Part shown: positions 9,357 to 19,004 of the stretch, piece by piece
Layout: every line of letters starts with the position of its first letter
Numbering within the stretch: position 1 is the stretch's first letter
NCBI RefSeq assembly: GCF_902498805.1
Contig: NZ_LR701637.1
Coordinates: 186,001-250,000, forward strand
From: Imperialibacter sp. EC-SDR9
Lineage (GTDB): Bacteria > Bacteroidota > Bacteroidia > Cytophagales > Cyclobacteriaceae
Direction of reading: 5' to 3'
DNA: 64,000 nucleotides
The notes under the pieces: generated by a model
What the model was told of the DNA's origin: nothing
The model's database searches: none
What the model saw: the letters and a program-made list of their open reading frames with translations, nothing else
Translations under genes and position numbers: made by a program

Positions 9357-10265
9357 ATGATAAGCTTTATAATGCCTGCAAAGAACGCAGCCTCCTATAT
9401 AAGAGAATCCATTCTTTCCCTGCAAAAGGAGAAAACTGTTAAATGGGAGCTTATTGTGGTAAATGATAGTTCGGAGGATGATACGTATAAAATCGTGCAT
9501 GAAGTTTCCTTAAAGGATCCAAGGATTAAGATTTATAACAACATTGGTACGGGCAAAGTACAGGGCCTCAATTACGGTTTCAGCCTTTCTGAGGGACAGA
9601 TAATCAAATGCATAGATGCCGATGATGTTTTGCTCCCAGCTTTTTTTTCAAAGTATGATGATTTAAAAAAAGTTGATGCCCATTGCCATGACAGCTTTGT
9701 GGTTGATCAAAAGCTAAAGACAATAGGCAATTACTACGTTAACAAATCTATCATTTCGGCAACCTATGAAGATGTTCTGAAATACATGATCAGCATTCCT
9801 AGGTGGGCTTGGTCAATGAAAAGAGAAATAGCGGAACAGGTATTCCCGATGCCAGAAGACCTGCCTTTTGAGGATGTTTGGTTCTCATTCATGATAAAGA
9901 AGCGAGCAGAAGACATACTACACATCAAAGAAAAACTTTACCTATACCGACAGCATACCAATCAGACCTTTGGAGGAATATTGAATTATGGCAAGGCAAA
10001 AGTAAACTTTAGAGCTCGCAGAATGCTTCAACTTATTGATTGTCTTCTGAAAAATAGGGAGAGATTAGATATACGCCAATCGGATATTTTTGATTATTCA
10101 GTGGGATACAACTCGCTACTTACGGGAGACTTTAAAACTGGAAATATATTACGATCCAAGCTAAAGACTCTTCACAAAGGTAAACTCCTGCTAATTTGTT
10201 TCTTCCCATCTGCGGCCTCTATCGTAACCCGAATCAAGTGGAAGTTTGATGATTTAAAACATTAG
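9357..10265 (+). CDS. Glycosyltransferase family 2
   Basis: A 302-residue protein with ISFIMPAKNAASYI at the N-terminus, LIVVNDSSEDDT near residue 40, KCIDADD near residue 87 and PEDLPFEDVWFSF (about 163-175) as the acidic acceptor-side region. It starts 10 bases after the preceding gene and is followed by a 57-base gap before the polymerase-like gene. No signal or membrane helix is evident. The transferred sugar is unknown. Confidence 0.82.
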   Translation: MISFIMPAKNAASYIRESILSLQKEKTVKWELIVVNDSSEDDTYKIVHEVSLKDPRIKIYNNIGTGKVQGLNYGFSLSEGQIIKCIDADDVLLPAFFSKYDDLKKVDAHCHDSFVVDQKLKTIGNYYVNKSIISATYEDVLKYMISIPRWAWSMKREIAEQVFPMPEDLPFEDVWFSFMIKKRAEDILHIKEKLYLYRQHTNQTFGGILNYGKAKVNFRARRMLQLIDCLLKNRERLDIRQSDIFDYSVGYNSLLTGDFKTGNILRSKLKTLHKGKLLLICFFPSAASIVTRIKWKFDDLKH

Positions 10266-10322
10266 TTTTGCCTAAATTTACAAGTTAACGTTTTTGAATC
10301 TCAAGATGAAGTTTACCTATCG

Positions 10323-11570
10323 ATGATATTTACGATTAACATCCTTCAGAGGGATATCAAAATTGAGCCGGCATATGTTTTTCTATGTCTAGCAATAATT
10401 TCATTGCCAATTAATAAGGAGTTAGCTGGTCCTTTCAGGTTCACAGACATTTTTTTGGTTTTATCCCTTTTGTCTGTGATTGGTAGAATAAAAATATCAC
10501 AATCGCTTTTTCAGATAATATTGGCTCTGCTAGTTATTATTTCAATCAGTAGCGTGATTGGGTTATGGGCTTTTGGAGTTAGGAACATTCAAAACATTGG
10601 ATTTATTTATAAATTTCTAGTGCCCATTTTTCCAATTTTCATACTTAATTCAATACGGATAAGTCCTAGTCGGCTGAAAACGCTTAACAAATTACTTTTG
10701 TGGACGTTCTTCTTCCTGAGTGCCTGGGTATACATCTACCTGTTTCTCAGGATAACTGGCAGAATTCACGGTGTTTTTAGGCCAAGCTTTCCCTTTTCTG
10801 GTAACTTATATCAATCTGACGCACACCTTTATTCTTGCTACTTGGCGATGAGCCTTGTCATGTACAATTTTCACTGGAAAAAAATCTTTGGGCATCATCA
10901 TTTTATGGTGATATTTATCAACGTCGCGTCGGTGCCGGCCATGGTTTTGACGGGTTCAAAGACAGGCATAGCCGTATTGATGTTCTCTCAATTGTTGCAC
11001 ATTCTTATTAGCTTCAGAAGTTTTCGCACTGTTAGAAAGCAGACGGTTTACCTGGCCGTTATCATTTTGATTGGAGGCATTTACCTTATTTCAAAGATCG
11101 ATTTCGATAGAGGTTTGATAGCGCTTGCGGAAAGAGCGATGGATTTCAACAGTGGGGATGATAGCTCAATGAGTCGCATAAGAAAGCTTCTTTTGTCGTT
11201 TGAGCAGACGTCGGCCACGTTTTTCTTGTTTGGCGTTGGGCTTATTTCTAATTACGTAACATGGTACGATGGCCTTATTGGCTCAACCAATGGATTTCTT
11301 GGGGTTTTCGGGCTAGTTCTAATGGTTTTTATTATTGTTGGGCTTGTTAGAAGTACGTTTTTTCTGGCAAAGAATAATAATCGAATTCCGTACTTTGCTC
11401 CTTTCTTGATAGTACTTTGCACATATATTTTGGCTAATTTAATCACCGAATATTATCTGGTGACGAGAGGTGTGCTTCCTACTTCGGTGTTTTTGATGTT
11501 GCTCCATCTACAAATTTCTGAGCCGGATAAAAATGCCGTAATTCCATTGAGCAAAAGTAGCACATTATGA
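10323..11570 (+). CDS. O-antigen polymerase/ligase-like membrane protein (Wzy candidate 1)
   Basis: A 415-residue polytopic protein with about ten to twelve hydrophobic segments spread along its length (for example AYVFLCLAIISL, LFQIILALLVII and TVYLAVIILIGGIYLI). A long periplasmic loop sits in the middle to C-terminal half with FDRGLIALAERAMDF, and STNGFLGVFGLVLMVFI follows, which is the usual layout of Wzy/WaaL (O-antigen ligase superfamily) proteins. Sequence identity in this family is low, so polymerase and ligase cannot be separated here. It overlaps the next GT2 gene by four bases (ATGA). A second such gene is at 20431. Confidence 0.75.
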   Translation: MIFTINILQRDIKIEPAYVFLCLAIISLPINKELAGPFRFTDIFLVLSLLSVIGRIKISQSLFQIILALLVIISISSVIGLWAFGVRNIQNIGFIYKFLVPIFPIFILNSIRISPSRLKTLNKLLLWTFFFLSAWVYIYLFLRITGRIHGVFRPSFPFSGNLYQSDAHLYSCYLAMSLVMYNFHWKKIFGHHHFMVIFINVASVPAMVLTGSKTGIAVLMFSQLLHILISFRSFRTVRKQTVYLAVIILIGGIYLISKIDFDRGLIALAERAMDFNSGDDSSMSRIRKLLLSFEQTSATFFLFGVGLISNYVTWYDGLIGSTNGFLGVFGLVLMVFIIVGLVRSTFFLAKNNNRIPYFAPFLIVLCTYILANLITEYYLVTRGVLPTSVFLMLLHLQISEPDKNAVIPLSKSSTL

Positions 11571-12310
11571 AAATCAGCATAATAACGGTTGTTTATAACA
11601 ACTCACAGTTTATTGAGGGTTGTATCCTCTCTGTGCTGAACCAATCCTACGAAGATATCGAATATATTATCATTGATGGCTGCTCAACTGACGGTACTCT
11701 TGAAAAAATAAACAGGTATTCGGATAGAATTTCAAAGATCGTTAGCGAACCTGATCAAGGAATATACGATGCAATGAATAAGGGAATCAGTCTGGCGACG
11801 GGCGAAATAGTTGGTATTTTGAACGCCGATGATTTTTACGTTGATGGTGATGTAATTACAAAGATAGCAGCGGTATTTGAAGACGAGTCAGTTGACGTGT
11901 CTTATGCAGACGTAAAATATGTTAAAAGAGATAATGTCGGTGAAGTCGTGAGGTCGTGGCGTAGCGGCGCATTTGATAAGGACAGGTTTTACTACGGGTG
12001 GTCACCTCCCCACCCAACTTTCTTTGTTCGAAGGACTATTTACCAAAAGTATGGCCTATACGATCCAACCCTTAATATTTCGGCAGACTACGAGATGATG
12101 TTGAGACTCTTATTTGTACAAGAGATTAAATGTATCTACCTGCCTCAGGTTATCATAAAAATGAGGGATGGAGGAGTAAGCAACAGATCTATTAAAAATA
12201 GAGTTCAAGCGAATAGGGAAGATAGAAAAGCGTGGAAAATAAATAAAATAAAACCAAAGCTCTATACTCTTAGTCTAAAGCCTTTGAGAAAACTTGGTCA
12301 GTTTTTTTAG
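11567..12310 (+). CDS. Glycosyltransferase family 2 (WcaE-like)
   Basis: A 247-residue GT-A protein similar in layout to the one at 8624: IITVVYNNSQFIEGCILSVL, YIIIDGCSTDGTL, EPDQGIYDAMNKGI, and here a normal GILNADDFY metal site. WSPPHPTFFVRR (about residues 145-156) is typical of this subgroup. It starts within the stop of the polymerase-like gene (ATGA overlap), suggesting translational coupling, and is the last transferase before the export genes. Confidence 0.85.
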   Translation: MKISIITVVYNNSQFIEGCILSVLNQSYEDIEYIIIDGCSTDGTLEKINRYSDRISKIVSEPDQGIYDAMNKGISLATGEIVGILNADDFYVDGDVITKIAAVFEDESVDVSYADVKYVKRDNVGEVVRSWRSGAFDKDRFYYGWSPPHPTFFVRRTIYQKYGLYDPTLNISADYEMMLRLLFVQEIKCIYLPQVIIKMRDGGVSNRSIKNRVQANREDRKAWKINKIKPKLYTLSLKPLRKLGQFF

Positions 12311-12417
12311 AGGATTCAGTACTAGAGATTACAAGAAAAAAGGTCGACTTGGACGTTCAACACAACTCAATAGATTTGAAGATGTTCATTTTGCACTATT
12401 TTATTTCATCAAAAAAA

Positions 12418-13242
12418 ATGAATTTAAAAGAAGTTACAGAGCCCAAAAAAAGGAGCTCATTTCTCATGTTTTTTACCAGTGCGTTATTCTCAATGCTCCT
12501 TTCAGCATGTATTCCAAATGGGAAATTGATTTATTTTCAAGGGACTCGCTCAGCGGAAAACCACGGACCATTTTCACCTTCCTCTACAGGCGGTTATAGG
12601 CTGGAGCACGGTGATATAATTAGCGTTGAAATAAGGTCAATTGATCCCGCTGTCACCGAAATATTTGAGTCAAAAAGTAATTCAATTAGGGCTACGCAAC
12701 TTGATGCCGCAGCAAATGCGAACTACTTTTCTGGTTACGATGTAAAAGAGAGTGGCGAAGTGGAGATTCCGCTAATCGGAAATATATATGTTGAGGGAAA
12801 AACATTGCAAGAGTCTAAAACCCTAATCGAAGAAGCCCTTCGACTTTATATGATAGATCCATTCGTTTTAGTTAGAATGGGTGGAATAACTTATACTGCA
12901 TTTGGTGAATTTAATAAACCGGGCAGATACAATGTTTTGAAAGATCGGGTAACAATCTTTGAAGCTATTGCTAATGCCGGGGATTTAACCAATGAAGGAA
13001 ACCGACAGAAAGTGACTTTTATTAGACAGACTACGGACGGCCAAGTTGTTCAATTTGTAGACCTTACTGAGATCGAGATAATTGATAGCCCATTTTACTA
13101 TATAAAGCAGGGAGATCAAATATATGTTGAACCACTAAAAATAAAGGAATTTAAATCTGTTGTCGGCTCTTTAAAGGACATAGCCATTATTGTCGGGGCT
13201 GTTTCTTCGATTGCGCTATTTTTTATTTTGGTAAACAACTAA
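12418..13242 (+). CDS. Wza-like outer-membrane polysaccharide export lipoprotein
   Basis: A 274-residue protein from the ATG at 12418. This start gives a proper lipoprotein signal: basic n-region (EPKKRS), hydrophobic FLMFFTSALFSMLL and lipobox LSAC. Earlier in-frame starts exist (TTG 12349, ATG 12382) but only lengthen the n-region. The mature part has the poly-export domain (YRLEHGDIISVEI; VEIPLIGNIYVEGKTL) and an SLBB segment (AFGEFNKPGRYNV, ITIFEAIANAGDL-like). A C-terminal hydrophobic helix (DIAIIVGAVSSIALFFILV) would be the outer-membrane or anchoring segment. It is followed after five bases by the Wzc-like partner. Confidence 0.88.
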   Translation: MNLKEVTEPKKRSSFLMFFTSALFSMLLSACIPNGKLIYFQGTRSAENHGPFSPSSTGGYRLEHGDIISVEIRSIDPAVTEIFESKSNSIRATQLDAAANANYFSGYDVKESGEVEIPLIGNIYVEGKTLQESKTLIEEALRLYMIDPFVLVRMGGITYTAFGEFNKPGRYNVLKDRVTIFEAIANAGDLTNEGNRQKVTFIRQTTDGQVVQFVDLTEIEIIDSPFYYIKQGDQIYVEPLKIKEFKSVVGSLKDIAIIVGAVSSIALFFILVNN

Positions 13243-13247
13243 TTGGT

Positions 13248-15518
13248 ATGTCAACTCTAAACAAGAAAAACTATCTTAAGTACCTTGGCAGGAGTAAAGA
13301 TAAAGATACAATTGATATACATTCCTATTTATTGCGTTTGTGGGACTATAAAATTTGGTTTTTCCTTTCTCTGATTTCATTCTCCTTTTTTGCTCTTGTT
13401 ATAAATGAGTATTCTACGCCTCGATATTTAGTCAAGGCTAGTTTGGATATTGTCGATCAGAAGAAGAGTGCATCCCAAACATTTATGAAGGAACTTGAGT
13501 TCTTTAGCCCTACTACCAATATCGAAAATGAAATAGAAGTTCTTGGCTCCTATGACTTAATCAAAAAAGTTACGGAATCTCTAAACCTCAATATTGATTT
13601 AGAAGAAGTAAGCCCGATGTCTGAAGCCTCTGAAGATGTGGATTTTTTTACTTGCAGACTTATTGAAACAAATGGTGATGGGCACCTCAAAACATTCCTA
13701 TTTAAGATAGTGGATGAAAATGGAGGGTACATTTCTTCGCAAGGGAACGGGAACTTGGGCGTTGATAGCCTAAGAATTGTCTTAGGTGTGCCAATTCAGT
13801 TTCACGGGTTCATTGTTCAAATTGAAAAAAAAGAAGACATAGAATTATCGCATTTGGGAAGGACATTCAAAATTAACTATTCTCATCCGGGGCAGCATGC
13901 GCTAGTTTTAAAAGAGAGGATTCAAATTAAACCAGTCAGTAATAAGACGAGCATTGTTGAATTGAGCCTTAGTTCCACTAAGCCCGAACTGGATATCGAA
14001 ATTTTGGATGAGCTCATGTCTTCTTACTTGAGCAGGGAATTAGAGTTGAAAAACAAATCGGCCAATGAAGCAATAGATTTCATTGACAATCAATTAAAAA
14101 GCGTTAGAGAGAACCTTTTGATTGCGGAGGCAAAACTGGAGGATTTTAGGTCAGAGAACAAAATCATAAATATCAACCAAGAGGGAATCACAACATTGAA
14201 CAAACTGCACGAACTTGAAAAGGACTACGCCCGATATCAAGTGCAACTTATGTATTGTTCATACACTCTTGACTACCTTAGTAAGACTGATGCGGGTATT
14301 TTAATAAGTCCTTCGACGGCCGGAATTACAGATCCAGTTTTAAATGATTTGGTTTCCAGCCTAAATAATTTAATTAACCAATACTCAAAGTTGCGGACGG
14401 CCGTTTCAGAAATCAATCCGCAACTACTGTCTCTGGCATCACAAATTGCAGTTAAGTTGCGAGCAGTAACAGAAAATATTCGTAATCAACGTAACACCTT
14501 AGAAATACAAATTGGCAGCATTGAAAAACTCATTAAAGAGGTTGAGTTGAATTTAGATAGAGTACCCAATGATGAAAGAACGCTAATTAATATTCAGAGG
14601 GAATTTGACTTAAATGAGGAGGTCTATATTTATTTGCTGAAGCAGAAGTCTGAAGCAGAAATCGCTAAGGAAGGCAACGAAACTTCTTCGAGATTAGTCG
14701 ATCCAGCATATGTTTCCAGCCGAATTTACCCAAGGAGCAACTTTAATGTTTCCGTTGCTATAATTTTTGGTTTTTTCATGCCGATACTGGGAATAGGGTT
14801 TTACGACTTTTTTCGAACAACCATTCACTCGCCACTTGATATTACGAGAGGAACAGATATTCCTATTATTGGGTGTCTACCAGCTGTATCACTGAACAAA
14901 GCAAAGTTTCCGAACTTACAATTTGAACAAATTTCTGAAGACTTGAAGGACTTCTGGGTTAGCATGAGCTTTTTACTGCCGTCCAAGGAATACCCAAAGA
15001 CCATTTTATATCTATCCTATTTACAAGGCGAAGGGAAATCTTTTTCCTCGTTAAATACGGCTATTCTGGCTGCAAACTCTGGTTATTCTACTTTGATAGT
15101 CGATTTAGACAATCGAAAGAAAAATTTATCCTCACTTTTTGGCTACACAGGTTTTGAAGGAATGGAAGAGTTTTTTATCGAGAATATGAATTTGGATAAA
15201 CTTGCAAGAAAAACTGACATTGGGGGCCTTGAAATTATTCAACTTGGCGCAGCTAAGGATTATTCCACTATTCTGATGAATAAGCCTAAACTTGAGATGC
15301 TTTTGGAAAGGTTAAAAAAGAAGTATGACTGCGTTGTTTTCGATAGCACATCCTTAGAGTTGACGCCGGACGCACTAACGCTGAGCACTTTTGTGGATTT
15401 TTCGGTATTTGTCGTCTCGCATAAAAAAACACAGCTTCGAACAGTGGAGATTTTGAATCAATTAAAGACGAAAATTATCAGTTCGGAAATAGGAATTCTA
15501 TACAACAATCTGAATTAG
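13248..15518 (+). CDS. Wzc-like polysaccharide co-polymerase with degenerate tyrosine-kinase domain
   Basis: A 756-residue inner-membrane protein. Residues about 32-55 (IWFFLSLISFSFFALVI) and about 500-522 (VSVAIIFGFFMPILGIGFY) are the two membrane helices framing a Wzz domain with a long coiled-coil middle part and a GNVR-like region. The cytoplasmic part has a P-loop QGEGKSFSSLN, Walker A' LIVDLDNRK and Walker B CVVFDSTS. In BY-kinases a Gly normally opens the P-loop, and a cluster of tyrosines ends the protein; here the P-loop is preceded by SYL and the last 20 residues hold one Tyr. It probably controls chain length and the Wza channel with reduced or no autophosphorylation. Confidence 0.88.
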   Translation: MSTLNKKNYLKYLGRSKDKDTIDIHSYLLRLWDYKIWFFLSLISFSFFALVINEYSTPRYLVKASLDIVDQKKSASQTFMKELEFFSPTTNIENEIEVLGSYDLIKKVTESLNLNIDLEEVSPMSEASEDVDFFTCRLIETNGDGHLKTFLFKIVDENGGYISSQGNGNLGVDSLRIVLGVPIQFHGFIVQIEKKEDIELSHLGRTFKINYSHPGQHALVLKERIQIKPVSNKTSIVELSLSSTKPELDIEILDELMSSYLSRELELKNKSANEAIDFIDNQLKSVRENLLIAEAKLEDFRSENKIININQEGITTLNKLHELEKDYARYQVQLMYCSYTLDYLSKTDAGILISPSTAGITDPVLNDLVSSLNNLINQYSKLRTAVSEINPQLLSLASQIAVKLRAVTENIRNQRNTLEIQIGSIEKLIKEVELNLDRVPNDERTLINIQREFDLNEEVYIYLLKQKSEAEIAKEGNETSSRLVDPAYVSSRIYPRSNFNVSVAIIFGFFMPILGIGFYDFFRTTIHSPLDITRGTDIPIIGCLPAVSLNKAKFPNLQFEQISEDLKDFWVSMSFLLPSKEYPKTILYLSYLQGEGKSFSSLNTAILAANSGYSTLIVDLDNRKKNLSSLFGYTGFEGMEEFFIENMNLDKLARKTDIGGLEIIQLGAAKDYSTILMNKPKLEMLLERLKKKYDCVVFDSTSLELTPDALTLSTFVDFSVFVVSHKKTQLRTVEILNQLKTKIISSEIGILYNNLN

Positions 15519-15603
15519 ATGGATGACTGATGTCAAACTATTTATTTCGAGAAACGATCTGATTTTGATAGAAGCCTGTGCTAAACTAAAGCATTTATTT
15601 TAG

Positions 15604-16512
15604 ATGGAAAGTGAACAACCCATTCTGATTTTAGGTTTTGGCAGGTCAGGTACCACCTGGATGTCAGATATTATTTCAAAATCTCTTGGTGGGTTGATAC
15701 TCTTTGAACCGATGCATCCCGAGGTTTTATCATTTGCGAAACACGCCTGCTATTCTAGCGGGTTAAATGATGAAATGAATAACCAATTATCGAAACACCT
15801 TAAAAGTTGTCTCTGCAAAGAAGTCGATAACCGTTGGCTAATTCGAAATCATTTATCCGCTAATTTACAGGAGGTGAATGAAAAATATGTGGAAATGATT
15901 TGGCGAGAATCTGATATTATTGGAATGAAATTGATTAGAGGGAACTTTATGATTCCCTGGCTATATCAGAATGTTTCGAAAAGGATCATATACTTAGAAC
16001 GAGAAGTTAAGTCCGTTGTTGCCTCTATTCTTAAAAGGCCGCAGTTTTGGATGGAGTTTGGCTTTGATTTCCACTACCATAAATTTACTGCCGAAGTTAT
16101 CAACGGTAAGTATCGCTTTTTATGGAATGAAAAGGAAATGAAAAGTCTGTTAGAAGGATTGGAATTCGAATTTGAAAAGATCACTGTGATGTGGGCTTTA
16201 ACGAGCATAGTTGCAAACTATGAGTTAGGCAAACTGGGTATTCCGGTTTATAGCTACGAAAAACTTTATAAAGATCCGTATAAAGTTACCAGAGAAATAC
16301 TAACTAATCTTTCAGGTCGAAATGTGGCAATACACCCCTCCTATATTTTCACCCCTTCGATGCTGACACACAAGACGAGCCATGACCTTAGAATAGAAGA
16401 TAGTTTTTTCCACGAAGCAGATGTGTCGGTATTTTGGAGAGAAAGGATAACTAATGCTCAATCAACTAGAATAGATTATATTATGAACAGAATTGGCCGA
16501 GCGGCCGTTTGA
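15604..16512 (+). CDS. Sulfotransferase (1 of 5 in the locus)
   Basis: A 302-residue protein with the 5'-phosphosulfate loop GFGRSGTTWMSD at residues 11-22, the hallmark of PAPS-dependent sulfotransferases. A second segment, IIYLEREVKSVVASIL (about residues 135-150), carries the Arg and Ser of the 3'-phosphate binding site. It begins 85 bases after the Wzc-like gene in a short AT-rich spacer. The family transfers sulfate from PAPS to a hydroxyl or amine; given its neighbours the acceptor is probably a sugar of the exported glycan. No PAPS-generating genes are in the window. Confidence 0.82.
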   Translation: MESEQPILILGFGRSGTTWMSDIISKSLGGLILFEPMHPEVLSFAKHACYSSGLNDEMNNQLSKHLKSCLCKEVDNRWLIRNHLSANLQEVNEKYVEMIWRESDIIGMKLIRGNFMIPWLYQNVSKRIIYLEREVKSVVASILKRPQFWMEFGFDFHYHKFTAEVINGKYRFLWNEKEMKSLLEGLEFEFEKITVMWALTSIVANYELGKLGIPVYSYEKLYKDPYKVTREILTNLSGRNVAIHPSYIFTPSMLTHKTSHDLRIEDSFFHEADVSVFWRERITNAQSTRIDYIMNRIGRAAV

Positions 16513-16535
16513 ATTAAACCCTACCTTTTTCAGCG

Positions 16536-17657
16536 ATGAGGCAACCTCCCGTCAACCTGGTTTTTTTAGGCACGAAAACATTTAAGGCAAATAATATTAC
16601 GTTTCTTGAAAATTTTATTCAGCTTCTACAGGAACGAGTTGCTGTATCGCTGATTATTGGCTCCTCCGTCGATCGATCATTAATTAATTCGAGCTGTGAG
16701 GTCTATGTATATAAGAAGAATTTTTTTTTCAATTTCAAAGGACTGGTCTTTGGCGCCTTTGCCCTAAAAAGTTTCCTTAAAACACACCGCAAGCCTGACG
16801 TGCTTGTTAATCTCTCCGATCCGTTTCCATCTGGAGTATTGGTTAACTTATTCAGTCTCTATTATGGCATTCCCTCTATAACACGTGTAACCGGAGATAT
16901 TCTTGGCGAAAAGGACAGGGCCTCTGGTGTTTTACGAAGGGCAGTGAAGTATGTCATCTACAATCTCCTTATTTTGTCCCTTTTTAAAACAACAAATAAG
17001 CTTGTCGTCTTAGGGCAGGATTCAAAAAATAAATTTGCAAGAATGGGGTTCAGCCAAGACAGACTGGTTGTTTTGCCTCAACCTTTTAAGGCGGATCTTT
17101 TTCCGCAATCATCTTTCAGAAAAAAGGGTGCGCTAAAAAAATCATTGGGCTTTAAACCGGAGCGCAAACTTATTTTGTACGTGGGAACCCTGTCATACGG
17201 AAAAGGAGCGGACCGGCTAATTGAAATAATAAAGCGTGTTACCTTGCAAAGTGATGAATACCAGTTTTGTATCATTGGGCGTGGCCCTTATCAGGAAAAT
17301 TTTGAAGCTAATTCCGACGCCAGGATCAGGTATGAGGGTTTTGTATCAAGGGAAAACATTTCAAATTACTACCAAGCCAGTGATCTATTTATTTATCCCA
17401 CTAGAAGTGATTCATTGCCTAATGTAATTATCGAGGCTATATCTAGCGGTTTACCCATTGCCGCCTCTCCTGTTGCTGAAATACCTTATTTGGTAATGAA
17501 TACGATGGATAGTGTTGATGAATTTGTGAAATATATATTGAATGGAAAATTTGTTCCCGAACAAAGGCCGGATTGGTTTAATTGGGTCAGGCAGCGAGAA
17601 ATGTATCTCGACCTACTAGATAGCGTTTCGAAGGGCAAGCAAGCCAAGATCGGATAG
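16536..17657 (+). CDS. Glycosyltransferase family 4
   Basis: A 373-residue GT-B protein. The C-terminal domain has LILYVGTLSYGKGADRLIEI, then FIYPTRSDSLPNVIIEAISS and GLPIAASPVAEIPYLV, the donor-binding face of GT4 enzymes. The N-terminal domain begins LVFLGTKTFKANNITFLENF. It sits between a sulfotransferase and the flippase gene, which starts four bases after its stop. Donor unknown. Confidence 0.85.
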   Translation: MRQPPVNLVFLGTKTFKANNITFLENFIQLLQERVAVSLIIGSSVDRSLINSSCEVYVYKKNFFFNFKGLVFGAFALKSFLKTHRKPDVLVNLSDPFPSGVLVNLFSLYYGIPSITRVTGDILGEKDRASGVLRRAVKYVIYNLLILSLFKTTNKLVVLGQDSKNKFARMGFSQDRLVVLPQPFKADLFPQSSFRKKGALKKSLGFKPERKLILYVGTLSYGKGADRLIEIIKRVTLQSDEYQFCIIGRGPYQENFEANSDARIRYEGFVSRENISNYYQASDLFIYPTRSDSLPNVIIEAISSGLPIAASPVAEIPYLVMNTMDSVDEFVKYILNGKFVPEQRPDWFNWVRQREMYLDLLDSVSKGKQAKIG

Positions 17658-17660
17658 ACG

Positions 17661-19004
17661 ATGAGAATGGACCCTTTGAAGAGGATTAGTCAATCAAATA
17701 TTTTTAGAAAGCTCACCGGTGTGACACTTGTGCAAGTGGCGGGGGCATTCCTGGGCTTATTGAGTCAAACCGTTCTGGCAAGAATATTGGGTGTCAGTGA
17801 TTTTGGGTTGATTACTTATATTTTTTCATGGATAGTTTTGATTTCTTTATTTGCTCGTCTTGGTTTTGACAACTCTTTGATAGTTAAAATTTCGAATACG
17901 ATTGAAAGCCGCAAGTGGTCATTGCTTGGCTGGTATTTGTCCATTCCGCCGCTATTTATTATGGCGTCAAGTTTACTGATCGGTTCTTTGGTGCTATTAT
18001 TTCTCTATATATTCCAGATACCTAATTTTTCTGTATGGGCAATTTCTTTGTTAGTCTTGCTGCCAATCATTTCCTATTCAAATTTGAACCAAAGCATATT
18101 AATTGCCTTTAAAAAGACAATTATTTCTAACATTCCAGTTTTAATAATTAGGCATTTCGTTCTTATTTTAGTGATGATTCTTACGGTCGTTATCAACGAT
18201 GCCTTGATAAGCCCGTTTTATGCTCAAGTTGCGAATGCTTTTGCATTCTTTACTGGGGCATTGGTTTCTGGTTACTGGATTAACAAGGAAAAAGCAACTT
18301 TAGAGTTACACTTGCACAAAAGTGAAAAAGCTAACCCATTTAGACTCGTTGCAGAATCGTTTCCTTTTTTGATCTTTAGCGGCACAAGTATCTTAAACCA
18401 GCACGCAGATGTATTAATCCTGGGGGTTTTTAGGGCACCTGAAGAGGTAGGAATTTATGGTGCAGTGTCCAAGGTTATTATGCTAATCTCCTTTTCATCC
18501 ATAGTCGCAAACATAACAATTAAGCCATATATAACTCGGTCAAGAAAGCAGGATGGCAATAAAGAGCTAGAGAGACAGCTTTTTTTTCTCAATTTATTTG
18601 TGAGTGCCTCGTCGTTTGTTCTTTTCCTGCTAATTGTTGTTTTCGGGGAAAGGTTGCTAGGGATATTTGGAAATGACTTTATCCCTGGATACAACGTTTT
18701 ATTGATACTCTCATTTGGGAAACTTTTCGCTGTGAGCACAGGGCCTGTTGGAATTCTTTTAATGCTTTCAGGTAGCGATAAAATAGGGTCTCGTCTGGAG
18801 CTTCTGTTTGCAATGGTCAACATTGTCTTAAATTTTGCGCTGATTCCGTTTTATGGAATAACTGGTGCGGCTATTGCCACAGTGATATCATGGATCATGA
18901 GGAATTTGGTGATGTTGATTATTGTGAGAAAGAAACTGAAGATCAACCCAACTGTATTTAACTATACACAGATAAAAGGTCTAGTAAATGGATTTAAAAA
19001 ATAA
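17661..19004 (+). CDS. Wzx-type polysaccharide flippase
   Basis: A 447-residue polytopic protein of the MOP/MATE superfamily. About twelve to fourteen hydrophobic segments are visible. The N-terminal pattern GVTLVQVAGAFLGLLSQTVL then ARILGVSDFGLITYIFS is typical of PST/Wzx flippases, as is the internal repeat beginning SFPFLIFSGTSILNQHADVL (about residue 235). It would move the lipid-linked repeat unit across the inner membrane. The next gene starts inside its last codons (17-base overlap). Confidence 0.88.
   Translation: MRMDPLKRISQSNIFRKLTGVTLVQVAGAFLGLLSQTVLARILGVSDFGLITYIFSWIVLISLFARLGFDNSLIVKISNTIESRKWSLLGWYLSIPPLFIMASSLLIGSLVLLFLYIFQIPNFSVWAISLLVLLPIISYSNLNQSILIAFKKTIISNIPVLIIRHFVLILVMILTVVINDALISPFYAQVANAFAFFTGALVSGYWINKEKATLELHLHKSEKANPFRLVAESFPFLIFSGTSILNQHADVLILGVFRAPEEVGIYGAVSKVIMLISFSSIVANITIKPYITRSRKQDGNKELERQLFFLNLFVSASSFVLFLLIVVFGERLLGIFGNDFIPGYNVLLILSFGKLFAVSTGPVGILLMLSGSDKIGSRLELLFAMVNIVLNFALIPFYGITGAAIATVISWIMRNLVMLIIVRKKLKINPTVFNYTQIKGLVNGFKK

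Noticed and set aside
12294-12599. Plus-strand frame overlapping the Wza-like gene start
   Set aside because: Different frame from the lipoprotein gene, no motifs, and it overlaps the lipobox region that is clearly coding in the other frame.
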